Made by a program: the position numbers and the translations under genes
Shown here: piece after piece, positions 15,740-24,829 of the stretch
How the letters are laid out: each line of letters begins with the position of its first letter
Numbering within the stretch: the stretch's first letter is position 1
The notes under the pieces: model-generated
Told to the model about the DNA's origin: nothing
The model's input: the letters and a program-made list of their open reading frames with translations, nothing else
Databases searched by the model: none
NCBI RefSeq assembly: GCF_000333395.1
Contig: NZ_BADA01000441.1
Coordinates: forward strand, 1-45,455
Direction of reading: 5' to 3'
Length of the DNA stretch: 45,455 nt
DNA from: Microbacterium sp. B19
GTDB taxonomy: Bacteria > Actinomycetota > Actinomycetes > Actinomycetales > Microbacteriaceae

Positions 15740-16642
15740 TCAGCCCCACTTCTCGCTCACCTTGAACAGGCGATCGGCGACCAGGTACACGAGCATCGTC
15801 CCGCCCACGAGCAGGATGCTCATCGCGGCCGCCAGGTCGGGTCGGTCGGCCTTGCTCATCTGCGCGTTGATCACGCCGGAGACCGTCATGTTCGCGGGGC
15901 CGCCGAGGAGCAACGGCGTGACGTAGAAGCCGAGCGACATCACGAACACGAGGACGCCGCCGCTGATGATCGACGGCACGATGTGCGGCCACGTGACCGT
16001 GCGGAAGGTCAGCAGCGGGCCGGCACCGAAGATCGTCGCGGCGTTCAGCTGCTCCTTGTCGATGGACTGCAGCGCGCTCATCACGGGGAGGACGGCGAAG
16101 GGCAGCATGACCGCGATCATCGCGGGGTACATGCCGGCGACGGTCTGGTAGATCTCGACCGGCTGGTCACCGAGCCCGATGAGCCCGAGGAACCAGTGGA
16201 TCGCCCCCTTGGGGAGTTCGAGCAGGACCCACCCGAACGAGCGCACCATGACCGAGGTCCAGAGCGACAGCATGAGCGCCACCAGCAGCAGCACGCGGAG
16301 CCAGGCCGGGGAGGCGACCATGGCGAGGGCGTAGGCGGCACCGAGGACCATCGTGAGGATCATCGTGACCACCGCGATCACGACGGTGCGGCCGAGCGAG
16401 CTGAGGAACGCGGGCACGTCGAACATCCCGGCGTACGCCGCTCCCCCACCCTCCAGCGACATCGCCACGAGGGCGATCATCGGGACGCCGAGGGCGACCG
16501 CGAAGAACACGATGGGCGGCCACATGAGCCACCGCACCTCCGCCCGGCTGAATCCTCGGTCTCCCGCGCGGGCGGAACGCACCCGCGGGATCCTGGTGGC
16601 CACGCTCGCACTACTCACGCGCTCATGCTCCTCGGTCGACAT
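15740..16642 (-). CDS. ABC transporter permease (PotB-type)
   Basis: A 300-residue permease with about six helices (for example WLMWPPIVFFAVALGVPMIALVAMS). Its EAA-like loop reads DKEQLNAATIFGAGPLLTFRTVTWPHIVPSIISGG. First gene of the permease-ATPase operon. The open frame continues upstream to 16876 but crosses operator site d and a terminator, so the ATG at 16642 (MSTEEHERV) is taken as the start. The gene has its own operator-promoter, separate from the binding protein gene that lies 179 bp upstream and is insulated by a hairpin. Confidence 0.88.
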   Translation of the reverse strand: MSTEEHERVSSASVATRIPRVRSARAGDRGFSRAEVRWLMWPPIVFFAVALGVPMIALVAMSLEGGGAAYAGMFDVPAFLSSLGRTVVIAVVTMILTMVLGAAYALAMVASPAWLRVLLLVALMLSLWTSVMVRSFGWVLLELPKGAIHWFLGLIGLGDQPVEIYQTVAGMYPAMIAVMLPFAVLPVMSALQSIDKEQLNAATIFGAGPLLTFRTVTWPHIVPSIISGGVLVFVMSLGFYVTPLLLGGPANMTVSGVINAQMSKADRPDLAAAMSILLVGGTMLVYLVADRLFKVSEKWG

Positions 16643-16691
16643 TGCGGGGGCGTTTCCCCGCTCGTGGACGGCTCTCGGGATTCGGATGCTT

Positions 16692-16718
16692 GGATCCAAA
16701 GTGAACCGTTCTGGATCC
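16692..16718. promoter_or_regulatory. Paired GGATCC operator, site d (ABC permease operon)
   Basis: GGATCC at 16692-16697 (in TTGGATCCAA) and 16713-16718, 21 bp apart, 50 nt upstream of the permease start. On the minus strand a TTGGAT box occupies the position that TAGGAT has at sites b and f. Confidence 0.72.
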
Positions 16719-16770
16719 GATTGTAGGAGTGCCGTGTTTCCTGCGCGTAACAGCGCACCCTGAAACGACG

Positions 16771-16804
16771 GAAAGGCGCCTCCCCGCGAGGGGAGGCGCC
16801 TTTC
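16771..16804. terminator. Perfect hairpin between binding-protein and permease genes
   Basis: GAAAGGCGCCTCCCC and its complement flank a 4-base loop, a very stable stem bounded by AAA/TTT. It lies 17 nt after the stop of the binding protein gene and before operator d. It should terminate that transcript and let the lipoprotein be made in excess of the membrane components. Confidence 0.85.
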
Positions 16805-16820
16805 ACCTAGAGGGTCGGAC

Positions 16821-17897
16821 TCAGCCCGCGAGCCACGCGGTGTACGAGTTGAGCAGGAGGTCGGCGTTCTCGGCACGCCACTCCTCGCCGTACGACAGCA
16901 GGTTGGTGTGGTCGGGGGCGTTGACCACCTGGGACTTGACGTCCGCGGGCAGCTCGTCGAAGACCGCGGGGTTGACCGGACCGTACCCGGTGCGCTGAGT
17001 GAAGACGGCCTGGCGTGCCGGGTCGTTCATCCACGCGGCGAGAGCTGCGACGGCGTCGGGGTTCTTCGACGACTTGGGCGACACGAAGCCCGAGGGGATC
17101 GCGAAGGCCTGGTTCCACTGGACGGTGACGTCCTGGCCGGCGTTCTGCAGGGCACGGAACTGACCGGTCACGGTGACGGCGATCGCCGCGCTGCCACTGG
17201 TGAGCAGCTGCTGCGTCTCCGGGTAGGACTGGTAGAAGACCAGGCTGTCGCGGATCGTGTTCAGCTTCTTCTCGGCGCGCGGGATGTCGAGCGGGTAGAG
17301 GTCGGCCGGCTTGACGCCGTCGGCGAGGAGCGCGATCTCGTAGGACGAGTCGTACGAGCCCGGGTCACCCGGCCACGCGCGCTTGCCGGGGAACTTCGTG
17401 GTGTCGAAGAAGTCGGCCCAGTTCTGCGGACCGCCGTTGGGGAACGTCGAGGTCAGCCAGCCTTGCGCGATACCGAAGACGAAGCCGCCCATGTAGTACG
17501 GACGCACGTTCTCCGGAAGGAGGCTGCCCTGGGCGTCCTCGGGGACCGTCGCGAGGTTGTCGAGGCTCGGCAGGATGTCGGAGATGCCGGCTTGGAAGAC
17601 GTCGTAGTCGCCCGCCTCGCCCTTGAGCTCGCTCTTGTAGACCGAGTCCTCGATGCTCGTGGAGACCACGTCGACACCGGTCTCGTCGATGAAGCTGTCG
17701 AAGTAGGCGACCTGACGGCTCTCGTTCGTGGGCCCGCCGTAGTCGGCCCAGACGACCTGACCGCTGAGGGCGGCGGAGCTGCCGGAGGCGGCGGGCTCGC
17801 TGTCGGACGAGCCGGCGCAACCGGCCGCGAGGACGCTCACCGCGGCGAGTCCCGCGAGAGTGGCGGCGAGCCGCCGGGAACGGTTCGGGATCTTCAT
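16821..17897 (-). CDS. ABC transporter substrate-binding lipoprotein (spermidine/putrescine PotD-type)
   Basis: A 358-residue exported lipoprotein. The signal peptide has a basic start (MKIPNRSRR), a hydrophobic core and the lipobox LAAGC with Cys27 as the likely lipidated residue, then a Ser/Ala-rich linker. The mature part (GQVVWADYGGPTNESRQVAYFDSF…, YDVFQAGISDILP, WADFFDTTKFPGKRAW, SGSAAIAVTVTGQF) matches extracellular solute-binding proteins of the polyamine group. The ATG at 17897 is chosen because the signal peptide begins there. It is monocistronic, driven from operator site e and closed by the hairpin at 16771-16804. It would capture the amine substrate for the importer encoded next to it. 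Confidence 0.9.
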   Translation of the reverse strand: MKIPNRSRRLAATLAGLAAVSVLAAGCAGSSDSEPAASGSSAALSGQVVWADYGGPTNESRQVAYFDSFIDETGVDVVSTSIEDSVYKSELKGEAGDYDVFQAGISDILPSLDNLATVPEDAQGSLLPENVRPYYMGGFVFGIAQGWLTSTFPNGGPQNWADFFDTTKFPGKRAWPGDPGSYDSSYEIALLADGVKPADLYPLDIPRAEKKLNTIRDSLVFYQSYPETQQLLTSGSAAIAVTVTGQFRALQNAGQDVTVQWNQAFAIPSGFVSPKSSKNPDAVAALAAWMNDPARQAVFTQRTGYGPVNPAVFDELPADVKSQVVNAPDHTNLLSYGEEWRAENADLLLNSYTAWLAG

Positions 17898-18010
17898 GAC
17901 TGGAGTACTCCTCGTGCTGTGCGGAAGGGTGGGCCGGACACGACGCATTCGGGTTGCGTGCGGGGCGCGGCGGCCGGGTGGAGGATCATGGATATATCTC
18001 AGGTGGAACT

Positions 18011-18036
18011 GGATCCAATTTTGCAGGATTGGATCC
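18011..18036. promoter_or_regulatory. Paired GGATCC operator, site e (binding-protein promoter)
   Basis: GGATCC at 18011-18016 and 18031-18036, 20 bp apart (the other six sites have 21). On the minus strand TTGGAT followed 16 bp later by TATATC could be the promoter of the lipoprotein gene, which starts 114 nt further on. A GGATCA at 17983 may be a further half-site. Nothing else is seen in 17898-18078. Confidence 0.65.
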
Positions 18037-18078
18037 GCTCGTATGTGCCGAGCATGTTTCCGAGATGTAAAAGGTCGC

Positions 18079-19500
18079 TCAGTCCTGCGGTCCGCGGGCG
18101 GTCAGGCCGAGCACCGCTTCGATCCCCGCGGTGACCGAGAGCAGGTCGGCCTCGCCGCGGTGGCGGCCGACGACCTGCATGCCCACGGGCAGATGCTCAT
18201 GGAATCCGGCCGGGGTGACGGCGACCGGGTGCGCCGTGACGGTGAAGCGGTTCGCGAGCATCTGCCACCGGAAATAGCGATCGTAGACGGCGTCGCCCAC
18301 GCGCTCGACCCACTCGACCTCGGCCGGCGGCGCCACGACGGGCGTCGCGGGGGCGATGAGGACGTCGACGTCGGCGAACAGCCGCTCGGTCCGGCGGAAG
18401 ACCTCGGTGCGCGTGCGCAGGGCGTCGGCCAGCTCTGCCGCCGTGATGCGCTCCCCCTGCCGGACGTTGCGCAGCAGGTCGGGGCGCATGAGGTCGGGAT
18501 GGGTGGCCGCCTCTCCGCGGTACGAGGCGAAGAAGTTGTACATCTCGACGGTCTCCCAGGCGGCCTCGGCATCCGCGAGCTCGAGATCCAGGTCGACGAT
18601 CTCGTACCCCGCGGCGGCGAGCGCATCGCGCGTCCGCGCGTGGACGGCGGCGACCTCGGCCGAGATCGGCACTCCGCCCGCGTCACTGCTCCACCCGATC
18701 CGGACGGATTCCGGATGCCGCGACGTCAGGGACGCGAAGACGGACGGGTCCTCCGCGATCGACAGGGGCGCCATCGGGTCGGGCCCCGCCATCGCGGCGA
18801 GGGCGTAGGCGACGTCGTCGCTCGTGCGCGCCATGGGGCCCAGGACCCCGTGCGCGGTCCAGCCGTTGTCGAGCCGTCCGCTCGCGACGCGACCGGGCGT
18901 CGGCCGCAGGCCCACGACGTTGCAGAACGCCGCGGGGTACCGGAGGCTCCCGCCGCTGTCGGAGCCGTCCGCGAACGGCAGCATCCCCGCCGCGACCGCG
19001 GCCGCGGCCCCACCGCTCGACCCGCCCGCGTGACGCGAGAGGTCGTAGGGGTTGCGGCACGTGTCGGCGATCGAGCTGAACGTCAGCGTGCCGAGACCGG
19101 CCTCGGGGGTGTTCGTCTTGCCGATGACGAGCGCCCCGGCGCGTCGCATCCGTCCGACGACCATCGCGTCGGCGCGGGCGGGTGGCGCGTCGGCGTGGAT
19201 CAGCGAGCCGTGCCGGGTGGGGAGCCCCTCGACGTCGAGCAGGTCCTTCACCGCGGTCGGCAGACCGTGCAGGAGCCCCACCTCGTCGCCGCGCGCGACG
19301 GCGGCGTCGGCCTCGCGCGCCAGGGCGAGCGCCTCGGACTCGGGCACCATCGTGACGATCGCGGCGACCGCGGGGTTGTGCTCCTCGATCCGCGCGAGGT
19401 GCGCGCGCATGACCTCTTCGGCGGAGAACTCGCGGGACCGGATGCCGGCGGCGAGCTCGCGCGCGCTCCGTCGGTGCAGGGGCTGGTCGGTGGGGGTCAT
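18079..19500 (-). CDS. Amidase signature family hydrolase (paralogue 1)
   Basis: A 473-residue amidase-signature enzyme that hydrolyses carboxamides. The Ser-cisSer-Lys triad is visible: Lys85 in PTAVKDLLD, the serine pair in AGGSSGGAAAA (161-162) and nucleophile Ser185 in DSGGSLRYPA. The length is normal. The ATG at 19500 overlaps the stop of the gene before it. It is the last gene of the 12-gene operon that starts at 32845 and is similar in layout to the amidase at 21900, suggesting duplication within the cluster. Confidence 0.9.
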   Translation of the reverse strand: MTPTDQPLHRRSARELAAGIRSREFSAEEVMRAHLARIEEHNPAVAAIVTMVPESEALALAREADAAVARGDEVGLLHGLPTAVKDLLDVEGLPTRHGSLIHADAPPARADAMVVGRMRRAGALVIGKTNTPEAGLGTLTFSSIADTCRNPYDLSRHAGGSSGGAAAAVAAGMLPFADGSDSGGSLRYPAAFCNVVGLRPTPGRVASGRLDNGWTAHGVLGPMARTSDDVAYALAAMAGPDPMAPLSIAEDPSVFASLTSRHPESVRIGWSSDAGGVPISAEVAAVHARTRDALAAAGYEIVDLDLELADAEAAWETVEMYNFFASYRGEAATHPDLMRPDLLRNVRQGERITAAELADALRTRTEVFRRTERLFADVDVLIAPATPVVAPPAEVEWVERVGDAVYDRYFRWQMLANRFTVTAHPVAVTPAGFHEHLPVGMQVVGRHRGEADLLSVTAGIEAVLGLTARGPQD

Positions 19501-20516
19501 GAGAGGATCTCCGTCCTGTCCAGGAGCGCGACGGGGCGCGCGACGAGCATGTCGTGGAGGCGGGCGTCGTCGACGCCGAGGCCCGCGAGGAGCGGGGCGA
19601 TGCGCATGAGCACGTGGCCGTAGCCCATGCCGCCGTAGCGCGTCAGCTGCCCCTTGGTCCAGACGGAGCAGCTGAGCGTGATCGCGGCGTCGGGGCGCGC
19701 GGCGACGAGCGCACCGAGGAAGTCGAGGCGCTCGCGGTCGGTGTGGTCGCGGATGCCGCCGCCGAACGAGTGGTCGCTGCCGAACGCGAACTCGACCACC
19801 GCGCCGGTGTCCACGACCTCGAACACGTAGTCCAGGTCGAGCACCTTGTCGATGTTGCAGAACAGGATCCGCTCGGGCGCGAGGCCTGTGGCGGTCAGGA
19901 TGCCGGCGACCTCGGGGCCACGGCGGGCGGCGGCGTCCAGGCGGATACTCACGGACGCTCCCGCTGCGGCGGCGGCGCGTCCCGCGGCGCGGAGGGCTCG
20001 CCCCTCGGCCACGGTGATCTCCGCGCTCGTGCCGAGGAGCCCGAGGAGTCCGGCGCGGAACGACGTCCCGGGCACGGCATCCGTCAACGCCGTCCGGAAG
20101 AGCTCGAACATCTCGCTCTCGTCGAGGTCGCGCCACCACGCCGGGAGGGTCTTGTCGATGTAGGAGCCGTAGGCCGCCACGATCTGCACGCCGCTGCGGC
20201 GGGAGATGTCCGGCAGGTCCGCGTGCCGAGGCCCCATGCCCCACGACGTGGCCTCCACGACCGCGTGCAGGCCCGCGGCTCGCGCGGCGGCGAGTTCCCC
20301 CGCCGCGGTGTCGGGCGCGTCGAGCGTGAGGTTGTCGGGCATCGACATCCAGTTCCAGCGGAGGTCGCCCCACGTCTCCAGGCGCGGCGGACCGTCCAGG
20401 AACGAGCCGTCCGGCAGCGGTCGAGCGAGCCCGCGGGAGTCGGTGAGCAGGTGCTCGTTGGTCGAGGTCGGACCCCACCCCTCCGCGGGGACGGGGCCGA
20501 GGACGGTCTCGATCAC
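19497..20516 (-). CDS. Phosphotriesterase-family protein with altered metal site (paralogue B)
   Basis: A 339-residue phosphotriesterase-fold protein closely resembling the one at 7530-8555 (IETVLGPVP start, E(C/A)TSWGxGPxHAxLPDI, GASVS(V/I)RLD, (C/Q)SVWTK). It is more altered: the HxH motif is Asn20-Glu-His22, the bridging acid is Leu160, and the remaining ligands are Arg192, Asn221 and Ser284. A normal binuclear metal centre is therefore not expected. The GTG at 20516 overlaps the stop of the upstream amidohydrolase. The tryptophan- and arginine-rich conserved motifs shared by the two paralogues suggest a retained binding site with a new role, perhaps as a partner of the canonical paralogues or a metal-free enzyme. 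Confidence 0.82.
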   Translation of the reverse strand: MIETVLGPVPAEGWGPTSTNEHLLTDSRGLARPLPDGSFLDGPPRLETWGDLRWNWMSMPDNLTLDAPDTAAGELAAARAAGLHAVVEATSWGMGPRHADLPDISRRSGVQIVAAYGSYIDKTLPAWWRDLDESEMFELFRTALTDAVPGTSFRAGLLGLLGTSAEITVAEGRALRAAGRAAAAAGASVSIRLDAAARRGPEVAGILTATGLAPERILFCNIDKVLDLDYVFEVVDTGAVVEFAFGSDHSFGGGIRDHTDRERLDFLGALVAARPDAAITLSCSVWTKGQLTRYGGMGYGHVLMRIAPLLAGLGVDDARLHDMLVARPVALLDRTEILS

Positions 20517-21873
20517 GCGCCGGCCGATCGGTACACGGTGCGTCCGCCGACGACCGTGCGGCGCACGCGCAGTCCGCGGAGCGCCTCGACACCGGCATCC
20601 ACGGGATCCGCCGACCACAGCGCCCAGTCCGCGAGCATGCCCGGGCGGATCATGCCGCGGTCGTGCTCGGCGAGACTCGCGTACGCGGCGCCGGTCGTGT
20701 ACCCGGCGAGCGCCTCGTCCAGCGTGATCGCCTCGGACGGGTCGAGCGGCTCGGCCGCGTTCGCGACGTGCCGGGTCACGGCCTGCCACATGAGGTGGCG
20801 GGGGTCGAAGGCGAAGTACGGCCCGTCCGACCCGAGCGCGAGCACCGCGCCCGCGTCGATCCACGACCGCATGGGGTTGGCGCGTTCGGCGCGCTCCCCC
20901 AGCTTCTCGCGCAGGCCGACGCCGTTGTGCCAGATGATCGAGGGCTGGAGGGATGCCACGGTCCCCACGCTTCCGGCCAGACGCATCGTCTCGGCGCTCG
21001 GCTCGAGGTAGCCGTGGATGACCTGGTAGCGGTTCTCCGCGACCGCGGCGCCGGCGCGCGCGTACTCCCGCGCGACGAGTCCGATCGCTGCTCCCCCGAC
21101 GGCGTGCGTTCCGACGCCCCACCCGTTCGCGGCGCAGAACGCGACGAGGCGGGCGTACTCGGCATCCGGGATCCGCTGCTCGCCGCGGTAACCGGTGGCA
21201 TCCCACGGCTCGTCCAGGAGCGCCTGGCCCTTGAGCGCCTCGCCGTCGGCGTACACCTTGATCGGGCCGAGGCGCAGGACGTCGTCGCCGAAGCCCGTCG
21301 AGACCCCGGTACCCGCGAGGTGCGCGATCACGGCGTCGACGTCGGGGGTGTCGGGCGAGCCGATCTCGAGGTACGGCATCGCGACGGTGCGCATGGTGAG
21401 CCGTCCGCGGCGGTGGGCCTCCTGGTAGCCGCGCATCTCGTCGGGCGTGACGGCGGGGTCGATGATCCCGGTGAAGCCCAGGGCGTGGAAGAGCGGCTGC
21501 ACGAGGTCGAGGCCCGCGACGCGCTGGTCGAGCGTGGGCGGTTCCGCGCCGGTCCAGTCCTCGTCGTCGAACGTCCGGGCCATCGCCTCGATGTAGCCGT
21601 CGATGTCGACGTCGGGGGTGACGTGCTCGCTCCCCTTCAGCCACCGCGCTGCATGTGCAGGTGCGCGTCGATGAGCCCCGGGAGCACGACGCCGTCGAGC
21701 TCTTCCGTCTCGTGCTCGGCCGGGAGCGCCGCGCGCACCTCGTCGACGGCGCCGACCGCGAGGATGCGACCCCCGTGCACCGCGAACGCCTCGGCGTGGG
21801 GCCGGTCGGGGTCCATCGTGCGGACGGGCGCGATCAGCAGGGTGGGGGTGTCGTTCCGGGGGGACGGGGTCAT
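20513..21873 (-). pseudogene. Amidohydrolase_3 (YtcJ-like), interrupted by a -1 frameshift near 21640
   Basis: Two frames together make one metal-dependent amidohydrolase. The first part (ATG at 21873, stop at 21637-21639) gives 78 residues ending PGLIDAHLHMQRGG and holds the HxH metal motif. The second frame continues from about 21640 with LKGSEHVTPDVDIDGYIEAM and carries the rest: KVYADGEALKG, THAVGG, VIHGYLEP, LGSDGPYF and the C-terminal beta domain with VGGRTVY. One missing base (a C in the GGCTG run) explains the break; repaired, the protein would be 453 residues. Starting inside the second frame at its ATG (21583) loses the metal ligands. It is either a recent loss of function or a sequencing error; the rest of the operon looks intact. 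Confidence 0.8.
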
Positions 21874-21899
21874 GCGGGGCTCCTCATCGGGGCAATGGG

Positions 21900-23315
21900 T
21901 TACAGGGCCGGGCGGCGGGCCATCGTGTCGGCGACCGCGCCCTCCCAGGTGAGGCCGAACTCCAGCAGCGTGCGGTCGGCGCGGTACGGACCGACGAACT
22001 GCACGCCGATCGGCAGCCCCTCGGTCGAGAACGAGAAGGGCAGCGACAGCGCCGGCATGGCGGTCGCCGTGATGCGGCTGCAGGACCGCTGCCACGCGTA
22101 GTACCGGTCCATCGCGACGCCGTCGATCTCGGTCGGGTACTCCCATTCGACGGGGAAGGGCAGCACCTGCACGCACGGCGCGAGCAGCAGGTCGACGTCC
22201 TCGAACAGCGCCTGGAAGCGGCGGAACAGCCGGGTGCGGGCCCCGGCGGCGCGCGTGATCGTTTCGGCCGTGAAGCCGCCGGCCCACGCGATGTCGTCCT
22301 TGAGCGTCTGCTTGACGAGGTCGGGGTGCTCCGCGGCCTCCTCGCCGTGCGCGTCGAGGAACTCCAGCGAGCGGAACGTCTCGAACACGAGGTCGGCCTC
22401 GGACAGGTCGATGTCGACCGGGATCACCTCGGCGCCGAGGTCGGCGGCCAGACGCGCCGCCGCCTCGGTCGCGGCCCGCACCTGCGGGTCGAGGGGCAGG
22501 CCGCCGAGGTCGGGGCTGTACGCGACGCGGGCGCCGGCGAACGGACGCGGCTGCAGCGACAGGAACAGCGCGGGATCCTCGTCGATGGACAGCGGCGCCC
22601 GACGCTCGGGCGCCGAGATCACCGACATCAGCAGGGCGGTGTCGCGCACGGTGCGGGCCAGCGGACCGAGCACCGAGCCGGGGTCCCACGCGTTGCCGGG
22701 CCGGGCCGAGGCGACGCGGCCCGCGGTCGGGCGGAGCCCCACGAGGTTGCCGAACGACGCCGGGTTGCGGATGCTGCCGCCGAGGTCGGAACCGTCGGCC
22801 ATCGGCAGCATGCCGCTCGTCACCGCGGCGGCGGCCCCTCCGCTGCTGCCGCCCGCCGAGCGCGAGAGGTCGTACGGGTTGCGCGTGATCCCGAACACGT
22901 CGTTGAACGTGTGGGAGCCGACACCAAACTCCGGGGTGTTCGTCTTCCCGACGAAGACGCCCCCGGCGCCGCGGATGCGCCCCGAGATGACGCTGTCGGC
23001 GGCGGCCACCGTGCCCACGTGGATGCGCGATCCGTGGGTCGTGGGCAGCCCCGCGACGTCCATCAGATCCTTCACCGCGAACGGCAGGCCGTGCAGCGGG
23101 CCCAGCGACAGCCCGCGCGCCTGGAGGGCGTCGAGTTCGCGCGCGCGGTCGATCGCCTCCTCGGGACGGTACGACACGATCGCGTTGACGGACGTGTTGA
23201 TCGCGTCGATGCGCTCGAGGTGCGCGCGTACGACCTCCTCCGACGACACCTCGCGACGGCGGATCGCCTCCGCGAGGGCGGACGCGGAACGGCGGGTCAG
23301 GTGCGACAGGTTCAT
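21900..23315 (-). CDS. Amidase signature family hydrolase (paralogue 2)
   Basis: A 471-residue amidase-signature protein. Lys82 (AVKDLMD), the serine pair 157-158 (AGGSSGGAAAA) and nucleophile Ser181 (DLGGSIRNPA) complete the catalytic triad. It ends in TAA and begins at the ATG overlapping the GMC oxidoreductase stop (ATGA). Compared with paralogue 1 the substrate region (LDAHGEEAAEHPDLVKQTLKDDIAWAGG) differs, so the two probably hydrolyse different amides of the same route. Confidence 0.9.
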   Translation of the reverse strand: MNLSHLTRRSASALAEAIRRREVSSEEVVRAHLERIDAINTSVNAIVSYRPEEAIDRARELDALQARGLSLGPLHGLPFAVKDLMDVAGLPTTHGSRIHVGTVAAADSVISGRIRGAGGVFVGKTNTPEFGVGSHTFNDVFGITRNPYDLSRSAGGSSGGAAAAVTSGMLPMADGSDLGGSIRNPASFGNLVGLRPTAGRVASARPGNAWDPGSVLGPLARTVRDTALLMSVISAPERRAPLSIDEDPALFLSLQPRPFAGARVAYSPDLGGLPLDPQVRAATEAAARLAADLGAEVIPVDIDLSEADLVFETFRSLEFLDAHGEEAAEHPDLVKQTLKDDIAWAGGFTAETITRAAGARTRLFRRFQALFEDVDLLLAPCVQVLPFPVEWEYPTEIDGVAMDRYYAWQRSCSRITATAMPALSLPFSFSTEGLPIGVQFVGPYRADRTLLEFGLTWEGAVADTMARRPAL

Positions 23316-24829
23316 GCGGCATCCTCGATCAGCATTCGGGCGATGTTCTCCCCCACCACGACGGCGGGCATGGCGGTCGTGGCGCGGGGCACGCGGGGCA
23401 TGATGGCGCAGTCCGCGACCCGCAGGCCGTCCACGCCGTGCACCCGGCCGCGGGCGTCGACGACCGCGAGCGGGTCGCCGTCGACGCCCATCCGGCACGT
23501 GCCGACCGGATGCCAGTAGTTGTCGGGGTGCGCGTACAGGTGGGCCGCGAGCGCCTCCCGCGTGAAGGTGTCGGGGCCGGGGTGGATCTCGCGGCCCACG
23601 AGCGGGGCGAGCGCGGGGGTGGCGGCGAGGTCGCGCAGGATCTCCGCGCCGTCGATGAGCATTGCGACGTCGAGACCCCCGGGGTCGGTGAGGAACCGGT
23701 GGTCGATGATCGGCTTCGCCTCGGGGTCGGTGCTGCGGATCCGCACGAACCCCCGCGAGCGCGGAAGGAGCGCCGAGGTCCCGATGCTCCACCGCTTCTC
23801 GTCGCCCCGGTGCGTGGGGCTGTACGGCAGGAAGTGCAGGTCGAACGCCTCGGTCTCGATGCTCGAGGCGGCCTTGCCCATCGCCTGCTCGTCGGGGGCC
23901 CACCCGGCCGCGCGGGCGGCATCCATTCGCGCGCTCATGCGCTCGGACCCCTCCCAGCTCATGAGGAGGAACGGCTGGTCGTGGAGGTTCTCGCCGACGC
24001 CGGGGAGGTGCTGGACGACCGGGATGCCGAGCGGTGCGAGCTGCGCGGACGGCCCGATGCCCGAGCGCAGCAGGACCGTCGGGGAGTTGTAGGCGCCGCC
24101 GGCGAGGACGACGGTGCCCGCCCGGACCTCGACGACCTCGCCGCGGTGGTGCACCACGACGCCGGTCGCGCGGCCGTGCGCGACGACGACCCGGTCCACG
24201 AGCGCCTCACCGACGACCGTGAGGTTCGGGAGCGACCGGACGGGATCGAGGTACCCGAAGGCCGCGTTGATGCGGACGCCGTCCTGGATGTTCATGTCCT
24301 CGGGCGCGAAGCCCGCGGCCTCGTCGAGGTCGTTGAGCGTCTCGACCCGCGGCATCCCGACCGCGGGGGCGGCGTCGTACCAGGCGTGCTGCCAGGGCGT
24401 GAGCTCGTCGGCGGTGAAGCGGTGCACGCGCAGACGGCGCATGCCCTCCTGGAACAGCGGCAGCAGGTCGTCGGCGGCCCATCCGGTGAGGCCCGCCTCG
24501 GCCCACGCGTCGTAGTCGCGGCGATGCCCCCACGTCTGGGTGCAGCCGTTGACGTCGCTCGAGCCGCCGATGGCGCGGGCGCGCTCGAACCCGACCTTCC
24601 ACGGGTACGTGTCGCCGGAGTCGTACCCCCAGTCGTGCGAGCGGCCCAGCCGCGTCGCGTCGAGGAGGTCCGCCGGCCAGGCCGGATCGCCCTCGGGCCC
24701 GAAGTCGGGTCCGGCCTCGAGCAGGAGCACCTCGTGGCCCGCCTCCGCGAGGCGCGCGGCGACGACGCTTCCCGCCGTCCCGCCGCCCACGACGACGTAC
24801 GCCGCTTCGCGGGGCAGGCCGCTGGTCAC
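23312..24829 (-). CDS. GMC-family FAD-dependent oxidoreductase
   Basis: A 505-residue glucose-methanol-choline oxidoreductase. The N-terminal FAD motif is YVVVGGGTAGSVVAARLAE, followed by LLLEAGPD, the GMC signature stretch GGSSDVNGCTQTWGHRRDYDAW, and GGAYNSPTVLLRSGIGP. The C-terminal NYWHPVGTCRMG supplies the catalytic histidine. The second active-site residue, usually His or Asn in the final PRxxxxxNP segment, appears to be Thr (VPRATTAMP), which is unusual. The GTG at 24829 overlaps the preceding stop. It would oxidise an alcohol of the pathway to an aldehyde, feeding the aldehyde dehydrogenase in the same operon. Confidence 0.88.
   Translation of the reverse strand: MTSGLPREAAYVVVGGGTAGSVVAARLAEAGHEVLLLEAGPDFGPEGDPAWPADLLDATRLGRSHDWGYDSGDTYPWKVGFERARAIGGSSDVNGCTQTWGHRRDYDAWAEAGLTGWAADDLLPLFQEGMRRLRVHRFTADELTPWQHAWYDAAPAVGMPRVETLNDLDEAAGFAPEDMNIQDGVRINAAFGYLDPVRSLPNLTVVGEALVDRVVVAHGRATGVVVHHRGEVVEVRAGTVVLAGGAYNSPTVLLRSGIGPSAQLAPLGIPVVQHLPGVGENLHDQPFLLMSWEGSERMSARMDAARAAGWAPDEQAMGKAASSIETEAFDLHFLPYSPTHRGDEKRWSIGTSALLPRSRGFVRIRSTDPEAKPIIDHRFLTDPGGLDVAMLIDGAEILRDLAATPALAPLVGREIHPGPDTFTREALAAHLYAHPDNYWHPVGTCRMGVDGDPLAVVDARGRVHGVDGLRVADCAIMPRVPRATTAMPAVVVGENIARMLIEDAA

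Noticed and set aside
21637-21873. The 78-codon fragment as an independent small gene
   Set aside because: It ends exactly at the amidohydrolase HxH motif and the next frame continues the same domain; it is the 5' part of a frameshifted gene.
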